Positions 29,933 to 39,465 are shown, counted from the stretch's first letter. The stretch is DNA of 41,899 nucleotides from Microvirga arvi (GCF_016892765.1 NZ_JAFEMD010000045.1:1-41899); one strand, 5' to 3'. Made by a program: numbers and translations. The notes: generated from the sequence alone by a model not told the origin.

Positions 29933-31225
29933 TCAGCGCGCCAGTTCGCGCTCTACGCCCGCTGCGATCTCCAGCAGCCGGCGATCCTGTCCGTGGCGGG
30001 CCACCAGCATGAAGCCCACCGGGCGCTCGCAGCCGTCGATGGGCAGCGAGATGGCGGTGAGATCGAATTGGTTGCCGAACATGGTGTTGCGCAGGATGTG
30101 CCAGTCCATCTTGTTGTAGAGCCTGTCGTCGGCCTCCAGTGGCGCAGTGAGTGGCGCGGTGATCGCCGTTGCCGGCAGCGCCAGCACATCGAGAGGCGAC
30201 AGACGCTGATCCATGGCGGCGATGAGCGCACGACGCTGGTGCATCATGCGGATGTAGATAGGCGCCGGCACGGTGCCGGCACGCTCGATCGACCATCGCA
30301 CCCGCGGATCGAACTCCGCCGCCTTCGTCTTCAGCCAGTCCGCATGGACCTCCGATGCCTCGATGGAGGCGATGGAGGCTGCGGCAGTGGTCTCCGCCAT
30401 GGCCCCGAGCAGATCCTCGATGCCGTGATCGGCAATCCTGGCGCCGGCTTGCGACAGGCGGCTCAGGGCTGCCTCGAACGCCTGCTCCACCATCGGCTCC
30501 GTGTCCGAGAACAGGCGCCCGCGTGGAATGCCGATCCGCAATCCCGCAAGGGGCTGGGATTTCAGGAGATAAGGCTCCTCGCCGGCCATGATGGCATCGG
30601 CGAAGGCGCAATCCTGAACGGAGCGGGCCAGCGGCCCGATGGAATCGAGGCTGGGCGAGAGAGGGAACGTTCCCTCCAGGGGAACGCGATGCGCGGTCGG
30701 CTTGAATCCGATGACGCCGTTGAAGGAAGCCGGGATGCGCACGGACCCGCCCGTGTCGCTGCCGATGGAGATCTCGCTCGTGCCCTCGGCGACGGTGACG
30801 CCGGCGCCCGATGACGAGCCGCCTGGGATCCGCAGGGGATCCGCCGCATTGCCTGGGGTGCCGTAATGGGGATTGAGGCCGATCCCCGAATAGGCGAACT
30901 CGACCATATTGGTTTTGCCGAGAATGACGGCGCCGGCCTGGCGCAGGCGGCGCACGATGGCGGCGTCCTTGGTCGCAGGCGGCCTGTCGCGCAGGGCGAT
31001 GGAGCCCGCGAGCGTGGTCTCGCCCGCCACGTCGAACAGATCCTTGATCGAGATGATCGTTCCATCGAGCGGGCTCAAGCGCACGCCCACGCGCTGTCTT
31101 GCATCGGCGGCGTCGGCAGCGGCGCGGGCCACGTCCTCGTAAAGCCGCACGAACACCCGCTCGTCGGCGGCCCGGCCGGCCAGGCGCTCCAGGATGGTGT
31201 CGAGCTTGTCTCGGATCGTCGTCAT
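29933..31225 (-). CDS. Amidase signature family hydrolase
   Basis: The product is 430 residues. The Ser-cisSer-Lys triad is present: Lys61 (SIKDLFDV), a Ser in GGSSSG (136-140) and nucleophile Ser161 (SDTGGSVRIPA). Members hydrolyse C-N amide bonds; the substrate cannot be read from sequence, and the transamidation partner genes of GatA are absent, so a general amidase is likely. ATG 31225 is preferred: a promoter-like pair lies just upstream (31258-31286), and the in-frame GTG at 31264 would fall in it. It follows the light/osmoprotectant operon on the same strand after 83 bases. Confidence 0.9.
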   Translation of the reverse strand: MTTIRDKLDTILERLAGRAADERVFVRLYEDVARAAADAADARQRVGVRLSPLDGTIISIKDLFDVAGETTLAGSIALRDRPPATKDAAIVRRLRQAGAVILGKTNMVEFAYSGIGLNPHYGTPGNAADPLRIPGGSSSGAGVTVAEGTSEISIGSDTGGSVRIPASFNGVIGFKPTAHRVPLEGTFPLSPSLDSIGPLARSVQDCAFADAIMAGEEPYLLKSQPLAGLRIGIPRGRLFSDTEPMVEQAFEAALSRLSQAGARIADHGIEDLLGAMAETTAAASIASIEASEVHADWLKTKAAEFDPRVRWSIERAGTVPAPIYIRMMHQRRALIAAMDQRLSPLDVLALPATAITAPLTAPLEADDRLYNKMDWHILRNTMFGNQFDLTAISLPIDGCERPVGFMLVARHGQDRRLLEIAAGVERELAR

Positions 31226-31257
31226 GGCAGCACCGGATGCGGGAGGAACGACCCAGG

Positions 31258-31286
31258 TTAGCACCCGTGCGGCCCTCTGCTGTCAA
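31258..31286 (-). promoter_or_regulatory. Candidate promoter of the amidase gene
   Basis: On the minus strand TTGACA (31286-31281) is followed after 17 bases by TGCTAA (31263-31258). The -35 is perfect and the -10 weak. It suggests the amidase can be expressed apart from the operon upstream. Confidence 0.35.
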
Positions 31287-31307
31287 GCGGACGCGGCGCT
31301 TTTTTCC

Positions 31308-33458
31308 TCACGAGGCATAGCGTTCCTGCGGCTCGCTCTCGTCCTCCCCGTCGGAGACCAGGATCGTGATGGGGAAGGTGATTACGCAGCGAATGCCAGC
31401 CGGCGCGAAATCGAGCTTGATCTCGCCGCCGAGCTGCTGCGCCAGACCGCGCTGAATCAGCTTCATCCCGAAGCCTTGACGCTCCGGCTGCTTCACCGGA
31501 GGACCGCCACTCTCGACCCATTCCACGAGCAGCGCCGGCGAAGCGCCTCCCGCGGTGATGGCCCACATCACGTGAACCTTTCCGTCAGGAACCGAAAGGC
31601 TGCCGTACTTGACGGCGTTCGTCGCCATTTCATGGATGGCAAGGCTCAGGGCCAGGACGGCGCTCGGCTGCAGGTTGACCCGAGGGCCCCTCAGGCGGAT
31701 GCGCTGGCGCATCACGTCCTGGTAGGGATCGAGTTCGTTCTTCAGCACGTCTTCCAGAAGCGCGCCCTGCCATTGGGTGGACGTCAGAAGATCGTGGGTC
31801 TTGGCGAGCCCTTGCAGACGATCCATGAACGCGTTCCAGGCGGCCGGATCGCTGTTCTCGGACGAGCGGCGGGTGAGAGACGCCACCGATTGCACGGTCG
31901 CCAGCGTGTTCTTGACCCGGTGGTTCAGCTCGCGGAGCAGAAGCGCCTGCCGTTCATCGGCGAGCTTGCGCTCCGTGACCTCCTGCGAGACTCCGACCAT
32001 GGAGAGCTGCCCATCCGGTCCCGTGCGCGTGCGACCGCTGATCCGGATCCAGTGCTCGCTGCCGTCAGGCCAGATCGCGCGATACTCCACATGAAGATCC
32101 GTGCGGTTCGCGACGGCCTGCGCCACGGCCTCCACCTGCATGGCGCGGTCATCGGGATGGATGGACGCCACCAGATCCGCATAGGAGAAAGGCTCGTCGG
32201 GACCGCGGCCGAAATTGGCGCGGCAGGTCGGGGATGTGATGAAGGCGCCCGAGGACGGCGTGAACTCCCAGGAGCCGAAATCACCGGCATTGAGCGCCAG
32301 GCGCAGACGGGCTTCGCTCTCCGCCATCTGCGCGAGAACGTGCTCCTGATCCCGCTCATGCCTGCGGATATCAAACGCGGCCTCCATGAGAGCTTGCTTG
32401 ATCGTGTCGAGCTCCAGGACACGGGTGCTGGAATCGCCAGGCATCTCATCTCTGCGGCCGAGGGCCCGCGCAGCGGCCACGAGCTGGTCGACCGGCTTGG
32501 CGATTGCCCGCGAAAGAAGGGCAGCCAGGAGAATGCCGCCGAGGATGACCGCGACCAGGATCGCCAGCCAGAAGAACGAGCGCCGGATCGATTGTGCAAT
32601 CTCGGCATCGGGCCTGCTGATGACGAAAGACCAGCCATAGGTTGGCGACTGGCTGAAATAGGTGCGCACGGGAATACCGTCGAGCGTCACGCTCTGGAGC
32701 TGTCCCTCCTGGGACGTGGCCAATGCCTCCTGGATGTTGGGGCTGGCCGGCTGACCGACGAACCGTTCCGGCGAGCGGGAGCGGGCCACGATCTTCTTGC
32801 TGCGATCGAGCACGGAGGCGTTCCAGCCGTCGACGATCCGCTGATCGCGGATGATCCCCTGGAAGGCCTCGGGACTGATGGCCAGCGACAGGATGTAGGC
32901 GACCCTCCGGTCCAGAACGACGGGCACATCGATGGTGATGAGCCGCTGCCCCGTCAGGGAACCGACATAAAGGTCCGAAACCTGGGCTTCGCGGGTTTCC
33001 TGAACCCGCCGCAGCACACCCGGCCGGTTGCTGTCCGGCAGCCGCACGCCATAGGGAACGCGGGTGTTGAAGATCGCGCGGCCGCCGGGCTCGAAGAGGG
33101 CGATCCAGGACGGATCGGCCAGCCCGGCCTCCTGGGCCTGCCCGTAGAAGCGCTGAAAGTCCCCTTCGCTGAGCAGGGGCGACCGGGACAGCACCCGCAG
33201 GGCAAGCACGGACTTCTCGATCTCGCGGTCGAGCAGCAGGCTCAAGGCGCGTGCGGTTTCCTGCATGCGCTGGTCGATGGCCTCCTGCTCGGCCCTGTAG
33301 CTCGAATAGAAGCCCCCTGCCGCCACCAGGATGAGCGGCAGCGAGATGGCAAGCACCAGCCCCCACAGAACCCGCCGCAGCGATATCCGGGCTCGTCCGG
33401 GGAGATCCCTGACCGCTTGCGCAGCGTTTATTCCGGCCTTGGATTCCCGCGTCATCAT
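31308..33458 (-). CDS. CACHE-HAMP-PAS-HWE membrane histidine kinase
   Basis: The product is 716 residues. The first membrane span is at about 30-52 (VLWGLVLAISLPLILVAAGG), followed by a periplasmic double-CACHE-like sensor (about 55-290; FNTRVPYGVRLPDSNRPGVL, GWSFVISRPD). The second span is at about 298-315 (FFWLAILVAVILGGILLAA), then HAMP, a PAS fold (about 385-500; DFGSWEF ... VGVSQEVTERK), and an HWE kinase core with His513 (RELNHRVKNTLATVQSVASL), EMATNAVKYGSL and WVESGGPPV. It follows the REC-kinase with 1 base between, as the last gene of the operon. The ligand is unknown; CACHE domains usually bind small solutes, which fits the osmoprotectant genes. Confidence 0.9.
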   Translation of the reverse strand: MMTRESKAGINAAQAVRDLPGRARISLRRVLWGLVLAISLPLILVAAGGFYSSYRAEQEAIDQRMQETARALSLLLDREIEKSVLALRVLSRSPLLSEGDFQRFYGQAQEAGLADPSWIALFEPGGRAIFNTRVPYGVRLPDSNRPGVLRRVQETREAQVSDLYVGSLTGQRLITIDVPVVLDRRVAYILSLAISPEAFQGIIRDQRIVDGWNASVLDRSKKIVARSRSPERFVGQPASPNIQEALATSQEGQLQSVTLDGIPVRTYFSQSPTYGWSFVISRPDAEIAQSIRRSFFWLAILVAVILGGILLAALLSRAIAKPVDQLVAAARALGRRDEMPGDSSTRVLELDTIKQALMEAAFDIRRHERDQEHVLAQMAESEARLRLALNAGDFGSWEFTPSSGAFITSPTCRANFGRGPDEPFSYADLVASIHPDDRAMQVEAVAQAVANRTDLHVEYRAIWPDGSEHWIRISGRTRTGPDGQLSMVGVSQEVTERKLADERQALLLRELNHRVKNTLATVQSVASLTRRSSENSDPAAWNAFMDRLQGLAKTHDLLTSTQWQGALLEDVLKNELDPYQDVMRQRIRLRGPRVNLQPSAVLALSLAIHEMATNAVKYGSLSVPDGKVHVMWAITAGGASPALLVEWVESGGPPVKQPERQGFGMKLIQRGLAQQLGGEIKLDFAPAGIRCVITFPITILVSDGEDESEPQERYAS

Positions 33459-33459
33459 G

Positions 33460-34509
33460 CTAGCTCACGTCCTGAGCCGGCATGGTCACCCGCACGAGGA
33501 CCGCCGGTTCGTCCGGGGGCCATTCTACATGGGCATCGAGCTGGCGCGAGAGGGCCTTGAGAACGGTTCCCGAAGCGCTGTTCTGCGCCGCCTGCTTCTC
33601 CTCCGGGCTGAAGGCGTCGTCGGAAAGCTGGAACAGCAGGGTGCCGTTGCGTATGCGCAGGGCGAGCTTCAGCTTTCCATGGCGCTCGTGATAGGCATGG
33701 CTGAGGGCGTTGACGACGATCTCGTTGAACAGGAGCGCCATGGGCGCCGCCTTGGCAGCCTCGACCTCCACATTCTCGATCTCGAATTCCGGGCTGATCG
33801 TCACGCCCCGAAGGGATGAGGTCAGCTCCTCGGACAAGCCTTTGGCAAAGCGCGAGGCATCGAATCGCGCAGATCCCTTCCCGTCGTAAAGATCGAGATG
33901 CGCGGCTGCGAGGGCCTGCATGCGGTCCTTCATGCGCCCGAGCACTTGGCGCACCTGCTCGTCCTCGGCCTGACGGATCTCGATCCCGATCAGGGACAGA
34001 AGCAGCTGCAGGTTGTTCTTCACCCGGTGGTCGAGCTCGTGCAGAAGGGCGGTGCGCTGATCCAGAAGCTTCTGCAGGGCCTCCTGCGCATGCAGCTTCT
34101 CCTGCCGCTCGCCGGCTTCGGCAAGCGCGCGCAGGACGGTGGCCGGCAGACGGTCCAGGCGTTCCTTGAGCACGTAATCCGTGGCGCCGCGCTTCAAGGC
34201 CTCGACCGCCACCTCCTCGCCCAGCGCCCCGGAAACGAAGACGAAGGGTGTCCCGGGGGCACGGGCCTGCACGATCTCAAGCGCGCTCAGGCCGTCGAAA
34301 GCGGGCAGCCGGTAATCGGCCAGGATGATGTCCCAGCGCTCTTCCTGCACGGCCTGCGTGAAGCCGGCGGCGGAATCGACACGCTCGATCTCGATGAAAA
34401 GACGGGCGGAAGCCAAAGCCTCGGTCACCAGCTCAGCATCGAGCACGCTGTCCTCCAGGAGGAGGATGCGCAGCATTCGGCTGGACGGGGAACGGGGCTG
34501 CCGGCTCAT
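33460..34509 (-). CDS. Response regulator-HisKA_2 hybrid kinase
   Basis: The product is 349 residues. The receiver domain is at about 12-130 (ILLLEDSVLDAELV, phospho-acceptor Asp65 in ILADYRLPAFDG, Lys in DYVLKERL). It is followed by a short coiled linker and a HisKA_2 histidine kinase with His161 (LHELDHRVKNNLQLLLSLIG), an N-box (LFNEIVVNALSHAYHE) and a reduced ATPase part. The receiver at the N-terminus makes it an output kinase that is itself controlled by phosphorylation, so it can pass a signal from the phytochrome onward. It starts 8 bases after the single-domain regulator. Confidence 0.9.
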   Translation of the reverse strand: MSRQPRSPSSRMLRILLLEDSVLDAELVTEALASARLFIEIERVDSAAGFTQAVQEERWDIILADYRLPAFDGLSALEIVQARAPGTPFVFVSGALGEEVAVEALKRGATDYVLKERLDRLPATVLRALAEAGERQEKLHAQEALQKLLDQRTALLHELDHRVKNNLQLLLSLIGIEIRQAEDEQVRQVLGRMKDRMQALAAAHLDLYDGKGSARFDASRFAKGLSEELTSSLRGVTISPEFEIENVEVEAAKAAPMALLFNEIVVNALSHAYHERHGKLKLALRIRNGTLLFQLSDDAFSPEEKQAAQNSASGTVLKALSRQLDAHVEWPPDEPAVLVRVTMPAQDVS

Positions 34510-34517
34510 GGGCAGGG

Positions 34518-34967
34518 CTACCCGCCGTTGCGCCGCGGCGGCGGTTCGTTGAGGATGGCCCAGAACACGCCGAGATCCTGGATCGCATCGAAGAACTCCC
34601 GGAAGCCGACCGGCTTCACCACGAAGGCGTTCACCCCGAGTTCGTAGCTGCGCACCAGATCGCTTTCCTCCCTCGAAGAGGTGAGCATCACCACCGGCGT
34701 GTGCCTGAGATGCGGATCGGACTTGACCTTCTCCAGCACCTCGAGCCCGTCGATCTTCGGCAGCTTGAGGTCGAGCAGGACCACGGCCGGATCGCTGGTG
34801 TTGCGGCTTTCATGGGCGCCGCGGCGGTAGAGGAAGTCGAGCGCCTCGGCGCCGTCGCGCACGATGACGACCTCATTGGCGAGCTGGCTCTGCTCGAGGG
34901 CCGCCAGCGTCAGTTCAAGATCCTTCGGGTTGTCCTCAACCAGCAGGATCGGTTTCAATTCCGGCAT
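34518..34967 (-). CDS. Single-domain response regulator, Rcp1-like
   Basis: The product is 149 residues: one receiver domain with acidic pair EDN (11-13), phospho-acceptor Asp66 (VVLLDLKLPKIDG), switch Thr in MLTSSRE and Lys in FVVKPVG. The longer alpha4 region and YELGVNAF.VKP.GF end are typical of the Rcp1/Cph1-type regulators that partner with phytochromes. It lies 13 bases after bphP, so it is almost certainly the phytochrome's phosphate acceptor. It has no output domain. Confidence 0.93.
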   Translation of the reverse strand: MPELKPILLVEDNPKDLELTLAALEQSQLANEVVIVRDGAEALDFLYRRGAHESRNTSDPAVVLLDLKLPKIDGLEVLEKVKSDPHLRHTPVVMLTSSREESDLVRSYELGVNAFVVKPVGFREFFDAIQDLGVFWAILNEPPPRRNGG

Positions 34968-34980
34968 TCACGCCGCTCCT

Positions 34981-37215
34981 TCATTCATGATGGTCCGGCA
35001 GGGCAACGGAGAAGGTCGCACCCCGGTCGAGCACACCCTCGGCCCAGGCCCGGCCGCCATGCCTTTCAACGATCCGGCGAACATTCGCCAGCCCGATTCC
35101 GGTTCCCTCGAACTCCTCCATCCGGTGCAGCCGCTGGAACACGCCGAACAGTTTTTCAACGTACTTCATATCGAACCCGACGCCGTTGTCCCGCACGAAG
35201 ATCACCGTCTCCCCATCCTTGCGGGTGGAGCCGATCTCGATGCGGGCCTTGTCCCGGGGCCGGGTGTACTTGATGGCATTGTCGAGAAGATTTTCAAAGA
35301 CCAGACGGATCAGCACCGGGTCCGCGGAGACAGGGGGCAGGTCGCCGACCACCCACTCGATCCGCCGGCCGGCCGTGTGCATGGTGAGCTGCTGCCTGAT
35401 CTCGTCGATCAGGACCTTCATGTCGATCGGCCGGGGCTTGAGGGCCGTGCGGCCCATCTGCGAGAAGCGCAGCAGGTTGTCGACGAGGGTTCCGGCCGTA
35501 TAGGCCGACTCGATGATCGTGTCGATGTAGCGCTTGCCCTTCTCCGACAGCTCGCTCCATTCCTGCTTCTTCAGAAGCTCGGAATAGCCCACGATGTGCC
35601 GGAACGGCGCGCGCAGGTCATGGGAGACGGAATAGGAGAAGGCCTCCAGCTCCTTGTTGGAGCGGCGCAGTTCCTCGGAGAGCGCTGCCAGTTCCTCGGC
35701 CCGACGCAGCACGATTCCCACGATGGCGTTGCGCAGTTCCTTGACCGCCTCGATCTCGCTCCGGCCCCAGGCGAGGGATTGCTCCCGCACGGTTTCCTTC
35801 CAGATCTCGAAGGAGCGGCGCGGATGAAGCCTTACGCTGCCGGCCTCCTCCTGAACGGGTTTTTGCGGGTTGCCGCCCCATTTCACGGTCTGCACGACTT
35901 CCGGCTTGAACCAGAGCACATAGCTCGATTGCACCTTCGAGATCGAGATCGACAGAAGCCCGCTTGCCCTGTCCGCATAGGCCTTGGCCGCAGGGTAGAG
36001 TTCCGGCAGCCGGTCGGTTGCGAAAACATCTTCCTGGTGATGCTTTGAGAGCCACGCGAACAGATCCTTGACCTGCTCCTCGTCAGGGCTCCGCCCGAGG
36101 CACCGGCAATGATCCTGCGTGATGACGGCCGCCCCCTGGGCGCCGGCCAGGAGCAGCAGATCCCCGGGATGATTCACGAGGCCGGCGATGAAATGGTCTT
36201 CCGCCGCCATATGGGCGAGGAGCCGCGTCTGCACGGCCCCGAGGCGCACCCGGTTCTCGGCCAGAACCGTGTTCTCCCGCGCCTCGAGCTGGAGGGAGAA
36301 GATCTGGGTCAGGAAATCGCAGGCGTTGCGCACCTGCAGCGAGATCCGCTTCGGGTGCTTGTTGTGGCAGGAGATCAGGCCCCACAGCTCCCCGTCGCGC
36401 AGGATCGAGATCGACATGGAGGATAGCGTCCCCATGTTGCGCATGTATTCGAGATGCACCGGCGAGACGCTGCGCAGCACCGAATCGCTCAGATCCAAGG
36501 GCGCGGGGTCGCGCGACTGGATGGGAACCGGGGTGTAGTCGGCATCGGGAATGATGCGCAGGCGGTTGCGCCGGTAGAGCTCCCGCGCCTGGGCCGGGAT
36601 GTCGGAGGCAGGAAAGCGCAGGTCGAGATAGGAGGGCAGGACCTCGTTGCGGTCCTCGGCGATCACGGTGCCGTTCCAGAGCTTGTCGAAGCGATAGATC
36701 AGCACCCGGTCGAAGCCCGTCATGCGACGGATATCCTGCGCCGCGAGTTGGCAAAGAACCTCGAGGCTGGAGGCTCCCTGCAGCTGCTCCACGAAGCCGC
36801 GCAGGGTGGGGTAGAGCGTCTCGAGGCTCGAGGCCGCCTCCTGCGGCGGCGCCTCGAGCTCCAGAACCGCGCACTCGCCCGAACGGGAGATCGCGACCTC
36901 GTAGGATTGCCGACCCTTGTCCGTGGACAATTCGATGGTGCGGAGATAGCGCGTGGTCCCGGCCGGCGGCGGATCCGTGAGCTGCGCCTCGAATTGCTCG
37001 CTCAGGAGCGGCAGCGCCTCGGCGAAGGGCCGTCCCAGCGCGTCAGCCGGATCGAGGCCGAAGATCTCGGCGATGTTGGCGCTGGCATAGGCGAGCGTCC
37101 GGTCGGGCAGCCGAATCGCCAGAAGGATCCCGTGCGGCTGAATGCTTCCCGGAATGTGGATCGGCTCCCGCTCGCAGGCGGTCAGGTCGATGTCTTGCGT
37201 CGTTTGCAGAGTCAT
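34981..37215 (-). CDS. bphP: Bacteriophytochrome histidine kinase
   Basis: The product is 744 residues. Domain order is PAS2 (about 10-110), GAF (about 130-305), PHY (about 315-500), HisKA (about 520-590) and HATPase (about 630-735). Biliverdin-binding Cys14 is in LTACEREPIHIPGSIQPHG; the GAF core has FPASDIPAQARELYRRNRLR. The PHY tongue has WGGNP and PRRSFE. The phosphorylated His532 is in YSVSHDLRAPFRH. It is a red/far-red photoreceptor kinase. The ATG at 37215 overlaps the bphO stop as ATGA, so chromophore maker and receptor are coupled. The upstream ATG at 37227 is less likely. Confidence 0.96.
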   Translation of the reverse strand: MTLQTTQDIDLTACEREPIHIPGSIQPHGILLAIRLPDRTLAYASANIAEIFGLDPADALGRPFAEALPLLSEQFEAQLTDPPPAGTTRYLRTIELSTDKGRQSYEVAISRSGECAVLELEAPPQEAASSLETLYPTLRGFVEQLQGASSLEVLCQLAAQDIRRMTGFDRVLIYRFDKLWNGTVIAEDRNEVLPSYLDLRFPASDIPAQARELYRRNRLRIIPDADYTPVPIQSRDPAPLDLSDSVLRSVSPVHLEYMRNMGTLSSMSISILRDGELWGLISCHNKHPKRISLQVRNACDFLTQIFSLQLEARENTVLAENRVRLGAVQTRLLAHMAAEDHFIAGLVNHPGDLLLLAGAQGAAVITQDHCRCLGRSPDEEQVKDLFAWLSKHHQEDVFATDRLPELYPAAKAYADRASGLLSISISKVQSSYVLWFKPEVVQTVKWGGNPQKPVQEEAGSVRLHPRRSFEIWKETVREQSLAWGRSEIEAVKELRNAIVGIVLRRAEELAALSEELRRSNKELEAFSYSVSHDLRAPFRHIVGYSELLKKQEWSELSEKGKRYIDTIIESAYTAGTLVDNLLRFSQMGRTALKPRPIDMKVLIDEIRQQLTMHTAGRRIEWVVGDLPPVSADPVLIRLVFENLLDNAIKYTRPRDKARIEIGSTRKDGETVIFVRDNGVGFDMKYVEKLFGVFQRLHRMEEFEGTGIGLANVRRIVERHGGRAWAEGVLDRGATFSVALPDHHE

Positions 37216-37778
37216 GAGGTCTCGCACAGCCAGTCATGCATCACATCGAAGGTCTTTTGCGCGGACTCGACCATCACGTCGTCGGCCTCCGGCGACGAGG
37301 CTTCCAGCAGCACGGCGCCGAACGACTTCCACATGGCAGCGATATCACGTCCATAGCTGCGGAAATAGGCGCAGCCCGTCTCCGCGACGAATCCGAGCCG
37401 GCGTTCCACCTCGCGGGCGATGATGGCGCCGCCGAGCGTCGAACCCTCGACCACATACATGCTTCCCAGCACCGCCTCCGGCGCGGACAGGGGCATCAGA
37501 GGCCGGCATTGTGGCAACTGAGTGATCTCATCCGATTTTAGTCCTAGGGCCTTGAGGTCCTTGACAAGAAGCTGAGTCTTGCGGCGGCGTTCGAAGAAGG
37601 TGCGGTCCGGAGCCCTGTCGGCCGCCGCTTCCTCCCAGGCCTTGTGGAAGCCGTGGAAGCGGATCAGCAGGTCCCGGTAGGCATCGCGCGAAGATATGCG
37701 GCGCTCGAGGTCCATCGCCGCCTCGATGCGATCGTGCGCAGCGCGCGTCTCCCTTTTCAATCGGGCGAGAATCGTCAT
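37212..37778 (-). CDS. bphO: Heme oxygenase for phytochrome chromophore
   Basis: The product is 188 residues, a biliverdin-forming heme oxygenase. The proximal heme ligand His15 is in RAAHDRIEAAMDL; the distal helix shows VVEGSTLGGAIIAREV, with the glycines needed over the heme. Length is in the usual range of bacterial BphO. It supplies biliverdin to the phytochrome encoded next (ATGA overlap at 37212-37215). It also overlaps the stop of the transporter permease upstream by four bases (37775-37778). Confidence 0.93.
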   Translation of the reverse strand: MTILARLKRETRAAHDRIEAAMDLERRISSRDAYRDLLIRFHGFHKAWEEAAADRAPDRTFFERRRKTQLLVKDLKALGLKSDEITQLPQCRPLMPLSAPEAVLGSMYVVEGSTLGGAIIAREVERRLGFVAETGCAYFRSYGRDIAAMWKSFGAVLLEASSPEADDVMVESAQKTFDVMHDWLCETS

Positions 37779-38530
37779 GACACTTCGTCCGCGGAGCGGC
37801 CCAGCTTCCTGGCCGCCATCCGCTCGGCCAGTCCCAGCCCGTCGTGGATCAGAACCGCGAGCAGGGCAACCACCAATCCGCCCTGCAGGATGAAAGCGAC
37901 GTTGTTCGATTGAAGGCCTGCGATGATGACCTCCCCCAGACCCTTGGCCGCCACGGTCGAGCCGATGGTGGCGGTGCCGAGGCTGATGATGACCGAGAGA
38001 CGGATGCCGGCAAGGATCAAAGGCAGGGCCAGCGGCAGCTCCACCTGCACCAAGCGTTGTCTCGCATTCATGCCCATGCCCCTGGCAGCCTCAAGCGTCC
38101 GGGGCGACACCTCCATCAGGCCGGTGAGCGTGTTCTCGAAAATCGGCAGGAGACCGTAGAGGAAGAGCGCGATGAGGGTCGGCTTTTCCCCGAAACCCAC
38201 AAGCGGCACGGCGATCGCCAGCACCGCCACGGGCGGGAAGGTCTGACCGATATTCATGAGGCTGCGCGAGAGGGGCAAAAACTCGCGGCCCGCAGGCCGC
38301 GTGACGAAAATGGCGAGCGCTATCGCCAGGACCGTGCTGGCCAGCGTGGCGAGAAAGACCGTGCGCAGATGCGACACGGTCAGGGTCAGCAGGCTGCTCT
38401 GATTGTAGATCGCCGGCGCGTTGTTGACGGTCAGCGGCTCGAAGGCAAAGGCGAAGAGCTGCGGTGCCGCAATGAAGGTCGCAAGCAGGAGCAGTGCCGA
38501 CGCTCGGAGAATGATCGAGCGCGGACTCAT
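37775..38530 (-). CDS. yehW: Osmoprotectant ABC permease, YehW-like
   Basis: The product is 251 residues. About six membrane spans are visible, with a signal-anchor-like start (LLLLATFIAAPQLFAFAF). The docking segment is EAARGMGMNARQRLVQVELP, characteristic of the OpuCB/YehW group of glycine-betaine/choline-type importers. Gene order binding protein-permease-ATPase-permease equals the E. coli osmF-yehYXW operon. It overlaps the ATPase gene upstream and bphO downstream by four bases each. Confidence 0.88.
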   Translation of the reverse strand: MSPRSIILRASALLLLATFIAAPQLFAFAFEPLTVNNAPAIYNQSSLLTLTVSHLRTVFLATLASTVLAIALAIFVTRPAGREFLPLSRSLMNIGQTFPPVAVLAIAVPLVGFGEKPTLIALFLYGLLPIFENTLTGLMEVSPRTLEAARGMGMNARQRLVQVELPLALPLILAGIRLSVIISLGTATIGSTVAAKGLGEVIIAGLQSNNVAFILQGGLVVALLAVLIHDGLGLAERMAARKLGRSADEVS

Positions 38531-39465
38531 GCGAGAGACCGCCCGCGCCTGAGGATCGCGTCGATGCTGATTCGTCCGACGAGGGCGCCGGAGGCATCCG
38601 CCACGGGAAGCGCCTCACGGCCGCGCCAGATCAGCTGCGAGAGGGCATCGCGCAGACTGGCCGAGAGGGGCAGAGGCTCTCCCTCCGCGTTGCCCTGCTC
38701 CATCGCCTCCTGCACCGTTACGAGAGACAGCAGGCGGAAGGGCCGCTCCGCCGTGCCGACAAGCTGCTCGACGAAAGCTTCCGCCGGATGCGCCAGCAGC
38801 GCCGCGGGCGTCGCATATTGCAGGAGCCGGGCCTGATCCATGACGGCAATCCGGTCACCGAGATGGAACGCTTCGTTCATGTCGTGCGTGACGAGAACGA
38901 TGGTGGTGCCGAGCCGGCGCTGGATCGCCAGAAGATCGTCCTGCGCCTTGCCGCGAATGACGGGATCGAGCGAGCCGAAGGGCTCGTCCATCAGGAGGAG
39001 CGCGGGCTTGGCCGCGAGCGCCCGCGCGACTCCGACGCGCTGCTGCTGGCCGCCCGAAAGCTGATGCGGAAACTTTTGCGCAAACTCGCCGGGGTCGAGC
39101 TGAAACAGGTCGAGGAGTTCTTCGACCCGGTTCGCAATCCGCTTCCTGTCCCAGCCGAGAAGGCGCGGCACGGTGGCGATGTTGTGGGCGACGTCGCGGT
39201 GCGGGAAGAGCCCGTAGCCCTGGATGACATAGCCGATCCGGTGCCGGAGCTCATCCTCGGGGACGGTGGCCGTATCCTGACCGTCGATGAGGACCCGGCC
39301 CGCATTGGGGACGACGAGCCGGTTGATCATGCGCAGCAGGGTCGACTTGCCCGCGCCCGAGGTGCCGACGACGACCGCGATCTCGCCCTCCTCGACCGTG
39401 AAGGACACGTCGTCGACGACGATATCCGCCCCATAGCGCTTGGTGAGATGCTCAATCTCGATCAT
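38527..39465 (-). CDS. yehX: Osmoprotectant ABC ATPase, YehX/OpuCA-like
   Basis: The product is 312 residues. Walker A GTSGAGKST (34-42), Q loop VIQGYGLFPHRDV, signature LSGGQQQRVGVARAL, Walker B LLLMDEPFGSLDP and switch His VTHDMNEA are all present. The VIQ..GLFPH wording and the C-terminal CBS-like region (about 240-310; REALPVADASGALVGRISID) mark the OpuCA/YehX group, in which CBS domains can sense ionic strength. Its start lies 14 bases inside the end of the permease gene at 39452. Confidence 0.92.
   Translation of the reverse strand: MIEIEHLTKRYGADIVVDDVSFTVEEGEIAVVVGTSGAGKSTLLRMINRLVVPNAGRVLIDGQDTATVPEDELRHRIGYVIQGYGLFPHRDVAHNIATVPRLLGWDRKRIANRVEELLDLFQLDPGEFAQKFPHQLSGGQQQRVGVARALAAKPALLLMDEPFGSLDPVIRGKAQDDLLAIQRRLGTTIVLVTHDMNEAFHLGDRIAVMDQARLLQYATPAALLAHPAEAFVEQLVGTAERPFRLLSLVTVQEAMEQGNAEGEPLPLSASLRDALSQLIWRGREALPVADASGALVGRISIDAILRRGRSLA

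Noticed and set aside
31194..33560. 788-codon plus-strand frame opposite the CACHE-HWE kinase
   Set aside because: It is an antisense shadow caused by high GC; the minus strand encodes a clear kinase with all motifs.
37520..37545. TTTAGTCCTAG match to the palindrome cluster at 22264
   Set aside because: It lies within bphO codons and lacks the inverted partner; a chance match.
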